A DNA stretch of 64,000 nucleotides, taken from Neoroseomonas eburnea. GTDB taxonomy: Bacteria; Pseudomonadota; Alphaproteobacteria; Acetobacterales; Acetobacteraceae. The notes under the pieces are model-generated. The model made no database searches. It had not been told where the DNA came from and saw only the letters and a list, made by a program, of their open reading frames with translations. The stretch lies in the NCBI RefSeq assembly GCF_018129005.1, contig NZ_JAAEDL010000006.1, positions 62,001 through 126,000 of the forward strand, written 5' to 3'. The translations under genes and the position numbers were made by a program. Shown piece by piece: positions 26,835-36,163 of the stretch (the first letter of the stretch is position 1; each line of letters starts with the position of its first letter).

Positions 26835-27047
26835 TCATGGACGTCGCGATGCTCCCCCGCACTGGAGCAAGGCGTAGCCGTCAATGCTCGTCAGCGCTGC
26901 TTCAGGCACGGCGAGCGGATCCGCCATCAGCACCGCGAGCCCGGTGAGCGCGTCAGGTTCGGACACGTCGCGTCGGTCCTCCTCCGCTGTCAGGATGGCA
27001 TCCTCATGGGCTGAGGCGCGGATGACGCGCATTGGCGGGAAATCCAC
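26835..27047 (-). CDS. Possible small hypothetical protein
   Basis: A 70-residue frame starting at GTG 27047 with AAGGGA about 5 bases upstream. The product (containing MRVIRASAHEDAILTAEED and a following alanine/leucine-rich part) is acidic and has protein-like composition, unlike the arginine- or histidine-rich shadow frames common in this DNA. Third-position G/C is lower than in neighbouring genes, so it may be a young, transferred or decaying gene, or not a gene. I do not recognise it. It lies between the sugar transporter and the sigma-54-like promoter at 27113. Confidence 0.3.
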   Translation of the reverse strand: MDFPPMRVIRASAHEDAILTAEEDRRDVSEPDALTGLAVLMADPLAVPEAALTSIDGYALLQCGGASRRP

Positions 27048-27112
27048 GCATATCCCTTCGATCCGGCCGCGGTCGCTCCGGCGCTGGCGCACGCCGGATG
27101 CCGCCCGATCCG

Positions 27113-27128
27113 TGGCATGGTGCTTGCT
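27113..27128 (+). promoter_or_regulatory. Sigma-54 (-24/-12) promoter upstream of peptide transporter operon
   Basis: TGGCATG-GTGC-TTGCT matches the sigma-54 consensus TGGCACG-N4-TTGCA at all but two positions and keeps the required GG-N10-GC spacing (GG 27114-27115, GC 27126-27127). The predicted start site is near 27139, leaving a ~95-base leader before ATG 27234. The operon it precedes ends with a sigma-54 activator gene (33738), which makes the assignment more credible. Confidence 0.65.
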
Positions 27129-27233
27129 GTCCGACCTCATGGCACGTGTGGCGAAGCCGGGGTCAAGACCAACCAGGCCGGGCGCGCCGGGAGGCTGGCG
27201 GGCATCATGGCACGCAATCGCGGGGAGGCGGGG

Positions 27234-28778
27234 ATGTTGGATCGCAGAATGGTGCTTCTCTCGGGCGTCGGTGTCTTGGCCGCGTCGCGCGCCGCGCGGG
27301 CACAGGGCCGGGTGCGGGAGGTGCGGGTCGGCGTCTCGCAGGATGCGCTGACGCTCGACCCCGCGAACCACCGCAACCGCGAGACGCAGACCGTCATCCG
27401 CAACATCCACGATGGGCTGCTGACGCGCGACGCCGACATGCGCATCCAGCCGGAGATCGCGGACTCCTGGCGTCAGATCGATGCGACGACCTACGAGTTC
27501 CGTATCCGCCCCGGCATCCGCTTCCACTCCGGCGATGCACTGACCGCCACCGACATCAAGTTCACCTTCGACCGGCTCGTGAAGGGCAACGCCATGGGCG
27601 GCCAGACCAGCCCGCGCAAGGGCCTGCTCGGCCCGCTCGAGGACACGGTGATGGTGGACGAACGCACCGTGCGCATGGTGTTGCGCGAGCCCTGGCCCAT
27701 CCTGCCCGCCATGCTCCCCTTCCAGGAGGTGGTGAACAGCCGCCACGTCGAGCGCGTCGGCCAGGAGGGCATGCAGACCCGTCCGGATGGCTGCGGTCCC
27801 TTCAAGCTGGTGGAGTGGCGCCGCGGCGAGGCGGTGATCATGGAACGCTTCGCCGAGTACTACGGCGGCAGCACGGAAATCCCGGTTGCCGGCCCGGCGC
27901 AGATCGACCGCGCCATCTTCCGCGTCATGCCGGAGAACAGCGCGCGCATCGCGGCCCTGCTGGCCGGCGAGCTCGACATCATCAGCGAGCTGCCGGCCTC
28001 TGCCATGCGGCAGGTGGAGGCGTCGCGCAACGCCCAGGTGATGAAGGTGAACGGCACGCGCACCTTCTTCGTCTCTCTGAACCTGGCGAAGAAGCCCCTC
28101 GACGATGTCCGCGTGCGCCGCGCGCTCAACCATGCGCTGGACAAGGGTGCGATCATCTCCCGCATCCTCAACAACACGGCGACGCCGCTGCGCGGGGTGA
28201 TGAGCCCGGATGCCTTCGGCTTCAACCCGGAGCTGCCGGAATACGCCCACGACCTCGCACGCGCCCGCGCACTGCTGGCCGAGGCCGGCGTCGCCCAGGG
28301 CACGGAGCTGGTCATCGACACCACCGCCGCGCTGAAGGAGATCGCCGAGGCGATCGCCGCCCTGCTCTCCCGCACCGGCCTGCGCGTGCGCGCACAGATC
28401 TGGGAAGGCGCGGTGCTCGGCCCGATGTGGCAGAACGCCGAGCGGCGGCGGGACCGCGACATGTTCCTCACCTCCTGGGGCAATGGCGCGCTCGATCCCT
28501 CCGACATCATGCTCCCGACGCTGCGCAGCGGCGGCCGCGGCAACTCCGCCGGTTTCAGCAATGCCGAGGTGGATCGCCTGCTCGACGCGGCGGAGACCGA
28601 GGCCGACCAGGCGAAGCGGGCGGACATGTACAAGCGCGCCCAGGCCATCGTGACCGAACAGGCACCCTGGATCTTCCTCTGGCTGCCGCAGGACATCTAC
28701 GGCGTCGCGCGCCGGGTGCAGAACTGGCGCCCGCAGGCGGACAGCCGCATCAACCTGCACCGCGTGCGCGTGGCTTGA
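27234..28778 (+). CDS. ABC transporter substrate-binding protein, family 5
   Basis: A 514-residue binding protein. ATG 27234 was chosen because GGGGAGG ends about 5 bases before it and MLDRRMVLLSGVGVLAASRAARAQ then forms a complete Tat-like signal; ATG 27207 would add nine residues. Family 5 motifs are VGVSQDALTLDPANH, TATDIKFTFDRLVKG, and LNLAKKPLDDVRVRRALNHALDK. It is the first gene of the putative sigma-54-controlled operon and feeds the transporter at 28775-32680. Confidence 0.92.
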   Translation: MLDRRMVLLSGVGVLAASRAARAQGRVREVRVGVSQDALTLDPANHRNRETQTVIRNIHDGLLTRDADMRIQPEIADSWRQIDATTYEFRIRPGIRFHSGDALTATDIKFTFDRLVKGNAMGGQTSPRKGLLGPLEDTVMVDERTVRMVLREPWPILPAMLPFQEVVNSRHVERVGQEGMQTRPDGCGPFKLVEWRRGEAVIMERFAEYYGGSTEIPVAGPAQIDRAIFRVMPENSARIAALLAGELDIISELPASAMRQVEASRNAQVMKVNGTRTFFVSLNLAKKPLDDVRVRRALNHALDKGAIISRILNNTATPLRGVMSPDAFGFNPELPEYAHDLARARALLAEAGVAQGTELVIDTTAALKEIAEAIAALLSRTGLRVRAQIWEGAVLGPMWQNAERRRDRDMFLTSWGNGALDPSDIMLPTLRSGGRGNSAGFSNAEVDRLLDAAETEADQAKRADMYKRAQAIVTEQAPWIFLWLPQDIYGVARRVQNWRPQADSRINLHRVRVA

Positions 28779-29782
28779 CGCTCTCCCGCCTCCTGGAGCG
28801 CCTGCTCCACACCCTGCCGGTGCTGTTCGGCGTCAGCCTGATCGTCTTCCTGATGATCACGCTGACGCCGGGCGATCCGGTCGAGATCATGCTCGCCGAC
28901 AGCCGCGCCACGCCGGAGCAGGCGGCGCAGCTCCGCGCCGATCTCGGCCTCGACCGCCCCCTGGCGCAGCGTTTCCTCGTCTTTCTCGGCAACGCGGTCA
29001 CCGGCGATTTCGGCATCTCCTTCTTCCATCGCCGGCCGGTCTGGGATGTGATCGCGGAGCGCCTGCCGGCGACGATCGAGCTCACGCTGGTGGCGATCCT
29101 GCTGGCCATCGCCGTTGCCATCCCGCTCGGCGTCGTCGCCGCGGTGAAGCGCGACAGCGCGATCGACCGGGCGCTGACGGCGCTCTCCCTGTTCGGCGTC
29201 TCGCTGCCGGGCTTCTGGTTCGGCATCCTGCTGATTCTGCTGTTCGCCGTGCAGTGGAGCGTCTTCCCGGTCGGCGGCCGCACGGATTTCGACCTCGAAG
29301 TGGCGCGCGTCACCGGCTTCCTGCTGCTCGACAGCCTGCTCGCCGGGCGGCCCGACGCATTCCTCGCCGGGCTGCGGCACCTGGCGCTGCCGGCGATCAC
29401 CCTCGGCCTGCCGACCGCGGCGCTGCTGGCGCGCGTGGTCCGCAGCGCCATGGCGGAGGTGCTGACCTCCGACTATGTCCTCTTCGCCGAGGCCAAGGGG
29501 TTGTCGCGCCGCCGCGTGCTGCTGCGCCATGCGCTCAAGAACGCGCTGATCCCGGTGGTGACGGTCGCGGCCATCGAGACCGGCTCGCTGCTCGGCGGCA
29601 ACATGATCGTCGAGACGGTGTTCGGCTGGCCCGGCCTCGGCCGATTGGTGGTGGAGAGCATCTTCGCCCGCAACTACCCGCTCGTGCAGGCGGCGGTGCT
29701 GCTCTACGCGGTCACCTACGTGATGCTGAACTTCACGGCGGATCTCCTCTACACCGCGCTCAACCCGAAGGTGCGGCTGTGA
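28775..29782 (+). CDS. Peptide-type ABC transporter permease (DppB type)
   Basis: A 335-residue permease. The best start is TTG 28775, overlapping the binding-protein stop (TTGA), which gives LTLSRLLERLLHTLPVLFGVS directly before helix 1; the much longer frame upstream is an artefact through the binding-protein gene. LTPGDPVEIMLADS is the PGDP motif, and AKGLSRRRVLLRHALKNALIPV is the EAA loop. A periplasmic insert near GGRTDFDLEVARVTG is longer than in the other DppB proteins here. Confidence 0.9.
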   Translation: MTLSRLLERLLHTLPVLFGVSLIVFLMITLTPGDPVEIMLADSRATPEQAAQLRADLGLDRPLAQRFLVFLGNAVTGDFGISFFHRRPVWDVIAERLPATIELTLVAILLAIAVAIPLGVVAAVKRDSAIDRALTALSLFGVSLPGFWFGILLILLFAVQWSVFPVGGRTDFDLEVARVTGFLLLDSLLAGRPDAFLAGLRHLALPAITLGLPTAALLARVVRSAMAEVLTSDYVLFAEAKGLSRRRVLLRHALKNALIPVVTVAAIETGSLLGGNMIVETVFGWPGLGRLVVESIFARNYPLVQAAVLLYAVTYVMLNFTADLLYTALNPKVRL

Positions 29783-30669
29783 GCGCGACGCTCACCGAAG
29801 AAGCCCCGGTCTCGCCGCTGCGGCTCGGGCTGGAACGCTTCGCGCGCCACCGCACGGCACTTGTCGCTGCCCTGCTGATCCTGATCTTCGTGATCGCGGC
29901 GCTCGCTGCGCCCCTGATCGCGCCGCACGACCCCGCCGAGGCGGATCTCTTCCGCCGCCTGCAGCCGCCTGCCTGGCAGGAGGGCGGCGAATGGGCCTTC
30001 CCCCTCGGCTGCGATGCGCTCGGCCGCGACATCCTTTCGCGCCTGCTGTATGGCGCGCGCGTCTCGCTGCTGGTCGCCGCGCTGGTCATTGGCATCGCCG
30101 CGGTGATCGGCACGCTGGCGGGGCTCGCCGCCGGCTATCTGCGCGGCTGGACGGACACCGTCATCTCCCGCCTGGTCGATACGCTGCTCGGCTTTCCCTA
30201 CCTGGTCTTCGCCATCGGCCTGATGGCGATGATGGGCCCGGGCCTGCACAACATCGTCCTCGTGCTGATCTACAAGGAATGGGTCTTCTCCTGCCGCGTC
30301 GTGCGCGGGGAGACGCTGGCGGCGCGGGAGCAGGACTACGTCGAGGCCGCCCGCGCCCTGGGCTGCGGCACGCGCCACATCATGCTGCGGGAGATCCTGC
30401 CCAACGTGCTCTCCCCCGTGCTGGTCGTCGCCACCTTCCGCATGGCCTACGTCATCATCATGGAGGCCTCGCTCTCCTTTCTCGGCCTCGGCGTGCAGCC
30501 GCCGACGCCGTCCTGGGGATCGATGGTCGCCGACGGCCGCGACTTCCTGGTGGATGCCTGGTGGGTCTCGACGCTCCCTGGCCTCGCCATCCTCGCGCTC
30601 GTGCTGTCCATCAACCTGGCGAGCCAGGGCCTGCGCGACGCCTTCGACCCGCGGCTGCACCACGCATGA
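29779..30669 (+). CDS. Peptide-type ABC transporter permease (DppC type)
   Basis: A 296-residue permease with a GTG start overlapping the upstream stop (GTGA). FPLGCDALGRDILSRLLYGARVSLL is the conserved DppC region, ARALGCGTRHIMLREILPNVLSP the EAA loop, and SFLGLGVQPPTPSWGSMV the late motif. It is translationally coupled on both sides. Confidence 0.92.
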   Translation: MSATLTEEAPVSPLRLGLERFARHRTALVAALLILIFVIAALAAPLIAPHDPAEADLFRRLQPPAWQEGGEWAFPLGCDALGRDILSRLLYGARVSLLVAALVIGIAAVIGTLAGLAAGYLRGWTDTVISRLVDTLLGFPYLVFAIGLMAMMGPGLHNIVLVLIYKEWVFSCRVVRGETLAAREQDYVEAARALGCGTRHIMLREILPNVLSPVLVVATFRMAYVIIMEASLSFLGLGVQPPTPSWGSMVADGRDFLVDAWWVSTLPGLAILALVLSINLASQGLRDAFDPRLHHA

Positions 30670-31694
30670 GAGCGACCGATGATCGGGGCGCCGAAGGGCG
30701 CGGCGAGCTGAATCGGCCGCGCCAGCCGAACGCGCCGCTGCTCCGCGTGCGCGGCCTGCGCACCGTCTTCCCGACGCGCCGCGGCCCGGTCGTCGCCGCC
30801 GACGGGGTGGACCTTGAGATCGCGGCCGGCGAGGCGCTCGGCGTCGTCGGCGAAAGCGGTTCGGGCAAGAGCGTCACCTTCCTCTCGGTGCTCGGCCTGC
30901 TGCGCCCGCCCGGGCGGATCGAGGGCGGCGAGATCCTGTTCGACGGCCGCGACCTGCGGCGCCTGCCGATGCGCGAGCTTCGCGCGCTGCGCGGACGACA
31001 GATGGCGCTTGCCATGCAGGATGCGCTTTCCGCGCTGAACCCTGCCTTCACGATCGGCCAGCAACTTATCGAGACGCTGGAGGCGCATGGCCTGGCGAAG
31101 GATGCCCGCGTCCAGGCCGCGGCGCTGCTGACGCGCGTCGGCATTCCCTCCGCCGCCGAACGGCTGGACGACTACCCGCACCAGTTCTCCGGCGGCATGC
31201 GGCAGCGGGCGATGATCGCGATCTCGCTGGCCGCGCGGCCCCGGCTGCTGGTGGCGGACGAGCCCACCACCGCACTCGACGTCACCCTGCGCGCGCAGGT
31301 GCTCGACCTGCTCGACGAGCTCCGCGAGCAGGACGGCCTGGCGCTGGCGCTGATCACCCATGACCTCGCGGTGGTGGCGGAACGCTGCCCGCGCGTCATG
31401 GTCATGTATGCCGGCCAGGTGGTGGAAAGCGGCCCGACCGCGGAGGTCGTCGTCCGCCCGCGCCACCCCTACACGCGCGGCCTGCTGGAAAGCCTGCCGA
31501 GGCTGGAAGACCCCGACCGCCCCTTGCACCCCATTCCCGGCCAGGTGCCGGACCTGGCGCGGCTCGATGCCGGCTGCCGCTTCCGCAACCGCTGCTCGAT
31601 GGCGGTTGCCGCCTGCGCGGGACCGACGCCGCTCGTCGATCTCGGCGACGGCCGTGCCTCCCGCTGCCTGCGCGCCGTCGAGGTGACGCCGTGA
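30666..31694 (+). CDS. Peptide-type ABC transporter ATP-binding protein (DppD type)
   Basis: A 342-residue ATPase starting at ATG 30666, with a ~30-residue polar N-terminal leader before the ABC domain. Walker A GESGSGKS, signature FSGGMRQRA, Walker [13 protein letters not shown] and C-terminal [14 protein letters not shown] extension are all present. The Q-loop reads [12 protein letters not shown] instead of the usual F-Q-x-P type, a small deviation. It is coupled to both neighbours by 4-bp overlaps. Confidence 0.92.
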   Translation: MRATDDRGAEGRGELNRPRQPNAPLLRVRGLRTVFPTRRGPVVAADGVDLEIAAGEALGVVGESGSGKSVTFLSVLGLLRPPGRIEGGEILFDGRDLRRLPMRELRALRGRQMALAMQDALSALNPAFTIGQQLIETLEAHGLAKDARVQAAALLTRVGIPSAAERLDDYPHQFSGGMRQRAMIAISLAARPRLLVADEPTTALDVTLRAQVLDLLDELREQDGLALALITHDLAVVAERCPRVMVMYAGQVVESGPTAEVVVRPRHPYTRGLLESLPRLEDPDRPLHPIPGQVPDLARLDAGCRFRNRCSMAVAACAGPTPLVDLGDGRASRCLRAVEVTP

Positions 31695-32680
31695 CGCCGC
31701 TTCTTGAGGCCCGCGGCATCCAACGCCGCTTCGATATCCCGCCCGGCTTCCTCGATCGCCTGCGCGGACGCCCCGGGCGCATGGTGCGCGCCGTCTCCGG
31801 CGTGGATGTCGCGCTGGCGCGTGGGGAAACGCTCGGCCTGATCGGTGAGAGCGGCTGCGGCAAATCCACTCTCGGCCGCCTGCTGCTGCGGCTGCACGCG
31901 CCGACCGGCGGGCGGGTGGTGTTCGACGGCCAGGACATCACGCACCTGCCGGAACCCGCACTGCGCCCGCTGCGCCGGCGCATGCAGATCATCTTCCAGG
32001 ACCCCTATGCCTCGCTCAACCCGCGGCGGACGGTGCGGGAGATCCTCGCCCTGCCGCTCGCCCTGCACGAGCGCCTGAAAGGCGCGGCGGCGGAGGCGCG
32101 CATCCTGCCGATGCTCGACCGCGTCGGCCTGGCGCGGCAGCACCTCGACCGCTACCCGCACCAGTTCTCCGGCGGTCAGCGGCAGCGCATCGGCATCGCC
32201 CGAGCGCTGATCCTGAAGCCGGACTTCGTGGTCTGCGACGAACCTGTCTCGGCGCTCGATGTCTCGGTGCAGGCGCAGGTGCTGGCGCTGCTGCGCGAAT
32301 TGCGGGACGAGCTCGGCCTGACGATGCTCTTCATCTCTCATGACCTTGCGGTGGTGGCGCATCTCGCGGGCCGCGTCGCGGTGATGTATCTCGGGCGGGT
32401 GGTGGAGGAAGGGTCGCGCGACGCCGTGGTGAACCACGCGGCGCATCCCTATACGCGCGCGCTGCTTGCCGCCGTGCCGCGGATCGGCACGGCGGGTGCG
32501 AAGGGCGCCCGCGCAGCGGCGGGCGACCTGCCGTCGCCGCTCGCGCCACCGCCCGGCTGCGCCTTCCATCCGCGCTGCCCGCTCGCCGGGCCGCGCTGTT
32601 CGCGGGAGGCGCCGCGGCTGATGAACCTCACCGGCGCGCATCGCGCCGCCTGCCACCTGCACGACGGAGGCGTCGCGTGA
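31691..32680 (+). CDS. Peptide-type ABC transporter ATP-binding protein (DppF type)
   Basis: A 329-residue ATPase with a GTG start overlapping the previous stop. Walker [11 protein letters not shown]-loop [15 protein letters not shown], signature FSGGQRQRI, Walker B FVVCDEPVSALD, switch region LFISHD, and C-terminal CAFHPRCPLAGPRC are seen. It completes a transporter that, unlike the two at 8275 and 17194, has all five components as separate genes. Confidence 0.93.
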   Translation: MTPLLEARGIQRRFDIPPGFLDRLRGRPGRMVRAVSGVDVALARGETLGLIGESGCGKSTLGRLLLRLHAPTGGRVVFDGQDITHLPEPALRPLRRRMQIIFQDPYASLNPRRTVREILALPLALHERLKGAAAEARILPMLDRVGLARQHLDRYPHQFSGGQRQRIGIARALILKPDFVVCDEPVSALDVSVQAQVLALLRELRDELGLTMLFISHDLAVVAHLAGRVAVMYLGRVVEEGSRDAVVNHAAHPYTRALLAAVPRIGTAGAKGARAAAGDLPSPLAPPPGCAFHPRCPLAGPRCSREAPRLMNLTGAHRAACHLHDGGVA

Positions 32681-33708
32681 CGCTGCTCGTCACACTGCGC
32701 GGCGATGCGCGCGCGCGCGGTCGCGGCCAGGCCGAAGCCTGCCCTGATCAGGCGGAGGCCGTGCGCGTCGCCATTCGTGGCCGGCTCGCGCAGGCCCCGG
32801 CGTGCACCCCGCGCATGGCGCGCTTCCTCGACGCGCAATGGGATGCGACGCTGCGGTACACGCCGGAAGCGCTCGAGGAGATCGCCGGCATTGCCGAGGG
32901 CTTCTCCCTGCCGCCGGAGGAGGTCTTCGACTTCCTCCATCTCGGCTGCCTCGCCGACCTTGCCGCCGCGCCGGCCGACACGGATGGCTGTTCGGCCTTC
33001 GTGGCGAACGGCGTGGTGGCGAAGAATCGCGACTTCCGGCCGGAGCATGCCGGCCTCCAGCGCGTCTTCCAGCACGAGGACCCGACCTGGGGTGGTCGGC
33101 GCGTGCTCTGCCTCGGTTCGCTTGGCGCGCCGGGCGCGTGGTCCTCGGGGATGAACAGCGACGGGCTGGCGCTGGCCGACACGCAGATCCCGACCGCCGA
33201 CCATGGCCCCGGCGTGCTGCGCTACTTCCTGATGACCCGCCTGCTCTTCGCCTGCGGCACCGTCGAGCAGGCACTGACGGCCATCGCGTCTCTGCCGCAC
33301 GCTGGCGGCGGCAGCCTGGTGCTGGGCGACGCCACCGGGGGCGCCGCCGCGGTGGAGCTGCGCCATGGGCGCGTGGATGTCGTGCGCGGCGCGTGGGTCG
33401 CGCGCACCAACCACTACACCGCCGCGCCCGATCCCCTGCCGCCGGTCGCGCATTCCGAAGCGCGGCTCACCCTGCTGCGCGCCGCGCTGGGCGGTGACCC
33501 CACGCAGGACCCGCATGCGCTGCTCGCGACCCACGCGCCGGTCGCGCTCTGCCGCCATGCACCCGACCCTTCCCCGACGCTCGCCGGCGCCGTGTGGGAC
33601 TGCGTCGCACGCAGCGCGGCCATCGCGGCCGGCGCACCCTGCTCCACCGCCTGGGTGCGGTTCCTGCCCGACGAGGCGGGATGGCGCGAATTCCACGCCT
33701 CGGCGTAA
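32677..33708 (+). CDS. C45-family autoproteolytic acyltransferase/amidohydrolase (AAT-like)
   Basis: A 343-residue Ntn-hydrolase related to isopenicillin-N/6-APA acyltransferase. The expected self-cleavage site is Gly104-Cys105 in [12 protein letters not shown], which would free Cys105 as the catalytic N-terminal nucleophile; KNRDF and [14 protein letters not shown], and later the TNHY motif, are typical of the family. Members hydrolyse or transfer acyl groups on amides. The GTG start overlaps the transporter ATPase stop, so the enzyme probably acts in the cytoplasm on the imported compound, perhaps an N-acyl amino acid or peptide (inference). Confidence 0.88.
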   Translation: MTLLVTLRGDARARGRGQAEACPDQAEAVRVAIRGRLAQAPACTPRMARFLDAQWDATLRYTPEALEEIAGIAEGFSLPPEEVFDFLHLGCLADLAAAPADTDGCSAFVANGVVAKNRDFRPEHAGLQRVFQHEDPTWGGRRVLCLGSLGAPGAWSSGMNSDGLALADTQIPTADHGPGVLRYFLMTRLLFACGTVEQALTAIASLPHAGGGSLVLGDATGGAAAVELRHGRVDVVRGAWVARTNHYTAAPDPLPPVAHSEARLTLLRAALGGDPTQDPHALLATHAPVALCRHAPDPSPTLAGAVWDCVARSAAIAAGAPCSTAWVRFLPDEAGWREFHASA

Positions 33709-33737
33709 ACTCCACGCCAGTGGAGGCGCCGACGCCC

Positions 33738-34718
33738 ATGGCCTATGCCGACCTGCTGGGGGAGCACGAGAGCATCCGCGCGGTGCGCGACCTCATTGCG
33801 CGCATCGCGAGAAGCCCCGCGCGCACCGTCCTGCTCTATGGCGAGACCGGCACCGGCAAGGGTCTGGTCGCCCGCCTGCTGCACCGGCTCTCCGCCCGCG
33901 CGGCGAAGCCCTTCGTCGACGTGAACTGCGCGGCCATCCCGGCAAGCCTGATGGAGAGCGAACTCTTCGGCCATGAGCGCGGCGCCTTCACCGGTGCGGC
34001 CGGCGCCAAGCCGGGGCTGATCGAAGCGGCGGATGGCGGCACCTTGTTCCTTGACGAGATCCGGGAGATGGACCTGCAGCTCCAGGCCAAGCTCTTGACC
34101 ATGCTGGACACCCAGCGCTTCCGCCGGCTCGGCGCGGTGAAGCAGACCGCGGCGGATGTGCGCTTCGTCGCCTCGACCAACCGCATCCTGCTCTCCGAGG
34201 TGAAGGCGGGGCGGTTCAGGGATGATCTCTATTGGCGGCTCCAGGTCGTGCCGGTGAACATTCCGCCGCTGCGCGCGCGCGGCGACGACGTGCTGCTGCT
34301 GGCCGAATCCTTCCTGCGCCACCACGGCGAGCGCTGTGGCCGCGTCATCCGCGGCCTGGAACCGCGCGTGGCCGAGGTGTTCCGACGCTATTCCTGGCCG
34401 GGCAATGTCCGCGAGCTCGAGAACCTGATCGAGCGCATCGCCATCCTCGAGACCGAGGAGCAGGTGCTGGTGAACCACCTGCCCGACCGCATCCTGCGCG
34501 AGGTGGAGGGCCGCACCGCGCCCGAAGCGACGGAAGGAGAGGGCGCGACCTTCGACCTGCGCTTTCACGAGGCCACCGACCGCTTCCAGAAATCGCTGAT
34601 CGAGAAGGCCCTGCGCGAAGCCGGCGGCCGCCACGGGCGCGCGGCGGTGCGGCTCGGCCTCTCGCGTCATGCGCTGCGCCACCAGATGCAGAAACTGGGC
34701 ATGGCGGTGCCCGCCTGA
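33738..34718 (+). CDS. Sigma-54-dependent transcriptional activator lacking a sensor domain (PspF-like)
   Basis: A 326-residue enhancer-binding protein. Walker A GETGTGKG (~35-42), the sigma-54 contact loop GAFTGA (~82-87), Walker B TLFLDEI (~102-108) and [21 protein letters not shown] give a complete AAA+ domain; the C-terminus (~275-326) is a Fis-type helix-turn-helix ([22 protein letters not shown]). The protein begins at the AAA+ domain, so there is no receiver, GAF or PAS module, as in PspF. ATG 33738 was chosen; GTG 33720 is possible. It closes the operon begun at 27234 and lies just ahead of a second -24/-12 site. Confidence 0.93.
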   Translation: MAYADLLGEHESIRAVRDLIARIARSPARTVLLYGETGTGKGLVARLLHRLSARAAKPFVDVNCAAIPASLMESELFGHERGAFTGAAGAKPGLIEAADGGTLFLDEIREMDLQLQAKLLTMLDTQRFRRLGAVKQTAADVRFVASTNRILLSEVKAGRFRDDLYWRLQVVPVNIPPLRARGDDVLLLAESFLRHHGERCGRVIRGLEPRVAEVFRRYSWPGNVRELENLIERIAILETEEQVLVNHLPDRILREVEGRTAPEATEGEGATFDLRFHEATDRFQKSLIEKALREAGGRHGRAAVRLGLSRHALRHQMQKLGMAVPA

Positions 34719-34720
34719 TC

Positions 34721-34736
34721 TGGCACGCGTTGTGCA
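34721..34736 (+). promoter_or_regulatory. Sigma-54 (-24/-12) promoter upstream of the AtuA-like gene
   Basis: TGGCACG-CGTT-GTGCA has a perfect -24 element and correct GG-N10-GC spacing (GG 34722-34723, GC 34734-34735); only the first base of the -12 TTGC is changed to G. It begins 2 bp after the activator stop codon. The predicted start site near 34747 leaves a ~28-base leader before ATG 34775. Confidence 0.65.
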
Positions 34737-34774
34737 ACGTTGGCGCGAAAGGGCGCCAGCGAAGGCCAGACCAC

Positions 34775-36163
34775 ATGACAGAGATCACCATCCTTTGCCC
34801 CACCGGGCATCTCGGCTTCACGCCGCTCGAGAAGGACTCCTTCCTCGCGGGCTGCGAATTGAAGCCGGATGTCATCATCGCCGATTCCGGCTCCTGCGAC
34901 ATCGGGCCTTATCCGCTCGGTGCCGACGGCCAGGCGAGCCCGCCGGCCTGGCAGCGCCACGACCTCGAGGTGATGCTGCTCGCCGCGCGGCGTCTCGGCG
35001 TGCCGATGATCATCGGCTCGGCCTCAGACACCGGCACGGATCGCGGCGTCGCGCAGTATGTCGCGCTGATCGAGGAGATCGCCGCGCAGCACGGCCTGGC
35101 GCCCTTCCGCCTGGCGGCAATCGAATCCGAGATCAAGCCCGAGGCGCTGCGCGCGATGATGGCCGCCGGCACGCCGGTTCGCGGCCTCGACGGGCGCCCG
35201 GATGCCGATGAGGCGCTGATCGCCCGCACCGACCGCGTCGTCGCGGTGATGGGCGCCGAGCCGATCGCCGCCGCGTTGCAGGACGGCGCCGATGTCGTCA
35301 TCGCCGGGCGCGCCAGCGACTGCGCGCTCTTCGCCGCGCCGATCCTCAATGCCGGCATGTCGCCGGCCACGGCGTACTACGCCGGCAAGCTGATGGAATG
35401 CGCCTCCTTCTGCTGCGAGCCCTTCATGGGCAAGGAGAGCATCTTCGGCCGCATCCGCGAGGACGATATCCGCGTCACCGCCATGCATCCGGGCCAGCGC
35501 TGCACGCCGGCCTCGCTCGCCTCCCACGCCATGTACGAACGCCGCGACCCGTTCCGCGAATACGTCGTCAGCGGCTACGTCGACATGAGCGAGTGCCGCT
35601 ACGAGCAGGTGGATGAGAAGACGACCCGCGCCAGTGGCGCCCGCTTCGTCGCCTCCCCCACGCCGATGGTGAAGCTGGAAGGCGCGGGCAAGGTGGGCGA
35701 GCGGCGCCTCGCCGTGGTCGGCATGCGCGACCCCTACATGATCGCCAATATCGACAAGGCGATCGCCTGGGCGCGCGCGCGCCTCACCGAGCGCTTCGGC
35801 GCGCCGGAGGAAGCCGGCTGGCAGGTCTTCTACCACCTCTATGGCCGCAACGGCGTGATGGGTCCGATGGACCCGACAGCGCCGACGCAGCCGCACGAGA
35901 TCGGCGTGGTGGTGGAAACGCTCTGCCAGGACGGCAGGCGCGGGGAGGAGATCTGCGCCCTCGCCGCCCGCAACCTGTTCTATGCCCGCCTGCCCGAGGT
36001 GAAGGGCACCGCCGGTGCCGCCGCGCTGATGTCGGACGAGGTGCTGACCGGCAAGCCCGGCTACGAATGGACGCTCAACCACGTCATGCCGGTGAAGGAG
36101 GCGAGCGAGCTGTTCCGCACGCGCCTGCTCACCGTGGACGGCACCGCCCGGAGGGCCGCGTGA
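34775..36163 (+). CDS. Acyclic terpene utilization AtuA-like protein (DUF1446)
   Basis: A 462-residue cytoplasmic protein of the AtuA/DUF1446 family. The N-terminal PTGHLGFTPLEKDSF and ADSGSCDIGPYPLG, the glycine-rich GADVVIAGRASDCALFAAP and the central MHPGQRCTPASLASHAMYERRDP are family-like. The family is named from the terpene-acid pathway of Pseudomonas, but most members lie in unrelated catabolic clusters and their chemistry is undefined. Here it precedes a DUF4387 gene, its frequent partner. It is the first gene after the second sigma-54-like promoter. Confidence 0.85.
   Translation: MTEITILCPTGHLGFTPLEKDSFLAGCELKPDVIIADSGSCDIGPYPLGADGQASPPAWQRHDLEVMLLAARRLGVPMIIGSASDTGTDRGVAQYVALIEEIAAQHGLAPFRLAAIESEIKPEALRAMMAAGTPVRGLDGRPDADEALIARTDRVVAVMGAEPIAAALQDGADVVIAGRASDCALFAAPILNAGMSPATAYYAGKLMECASFCCEPFMGKESIFGRIREDDIRVTAMHPGQRCTPASLASHAMYERRDPFREYVVSGYVDMSECRYEQVDEKTTRASGARFVASPTPMVKLEGAGKVGERRLAVVGMRDPYMIANIDKAIAWARARLTERFGAPEEAGWQVFYHLYGRNGVMGPMDPTAPTQPHEIGVVVETLCQDGRRGEEICALAARNLFYARLPEVKGTAGAAALMSDEVLTGKPGYEWTLNHVMPVKEASELFRTRLLTVDGTARRAA

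Noticed and set aside
27032-29782. 916-residue rightward frame ending in the DppB-type permease
   Set aside because: The first ~580 codons are an out-of-frame shadow of the binding-protein gene; the real permease starts at TTG 28775.
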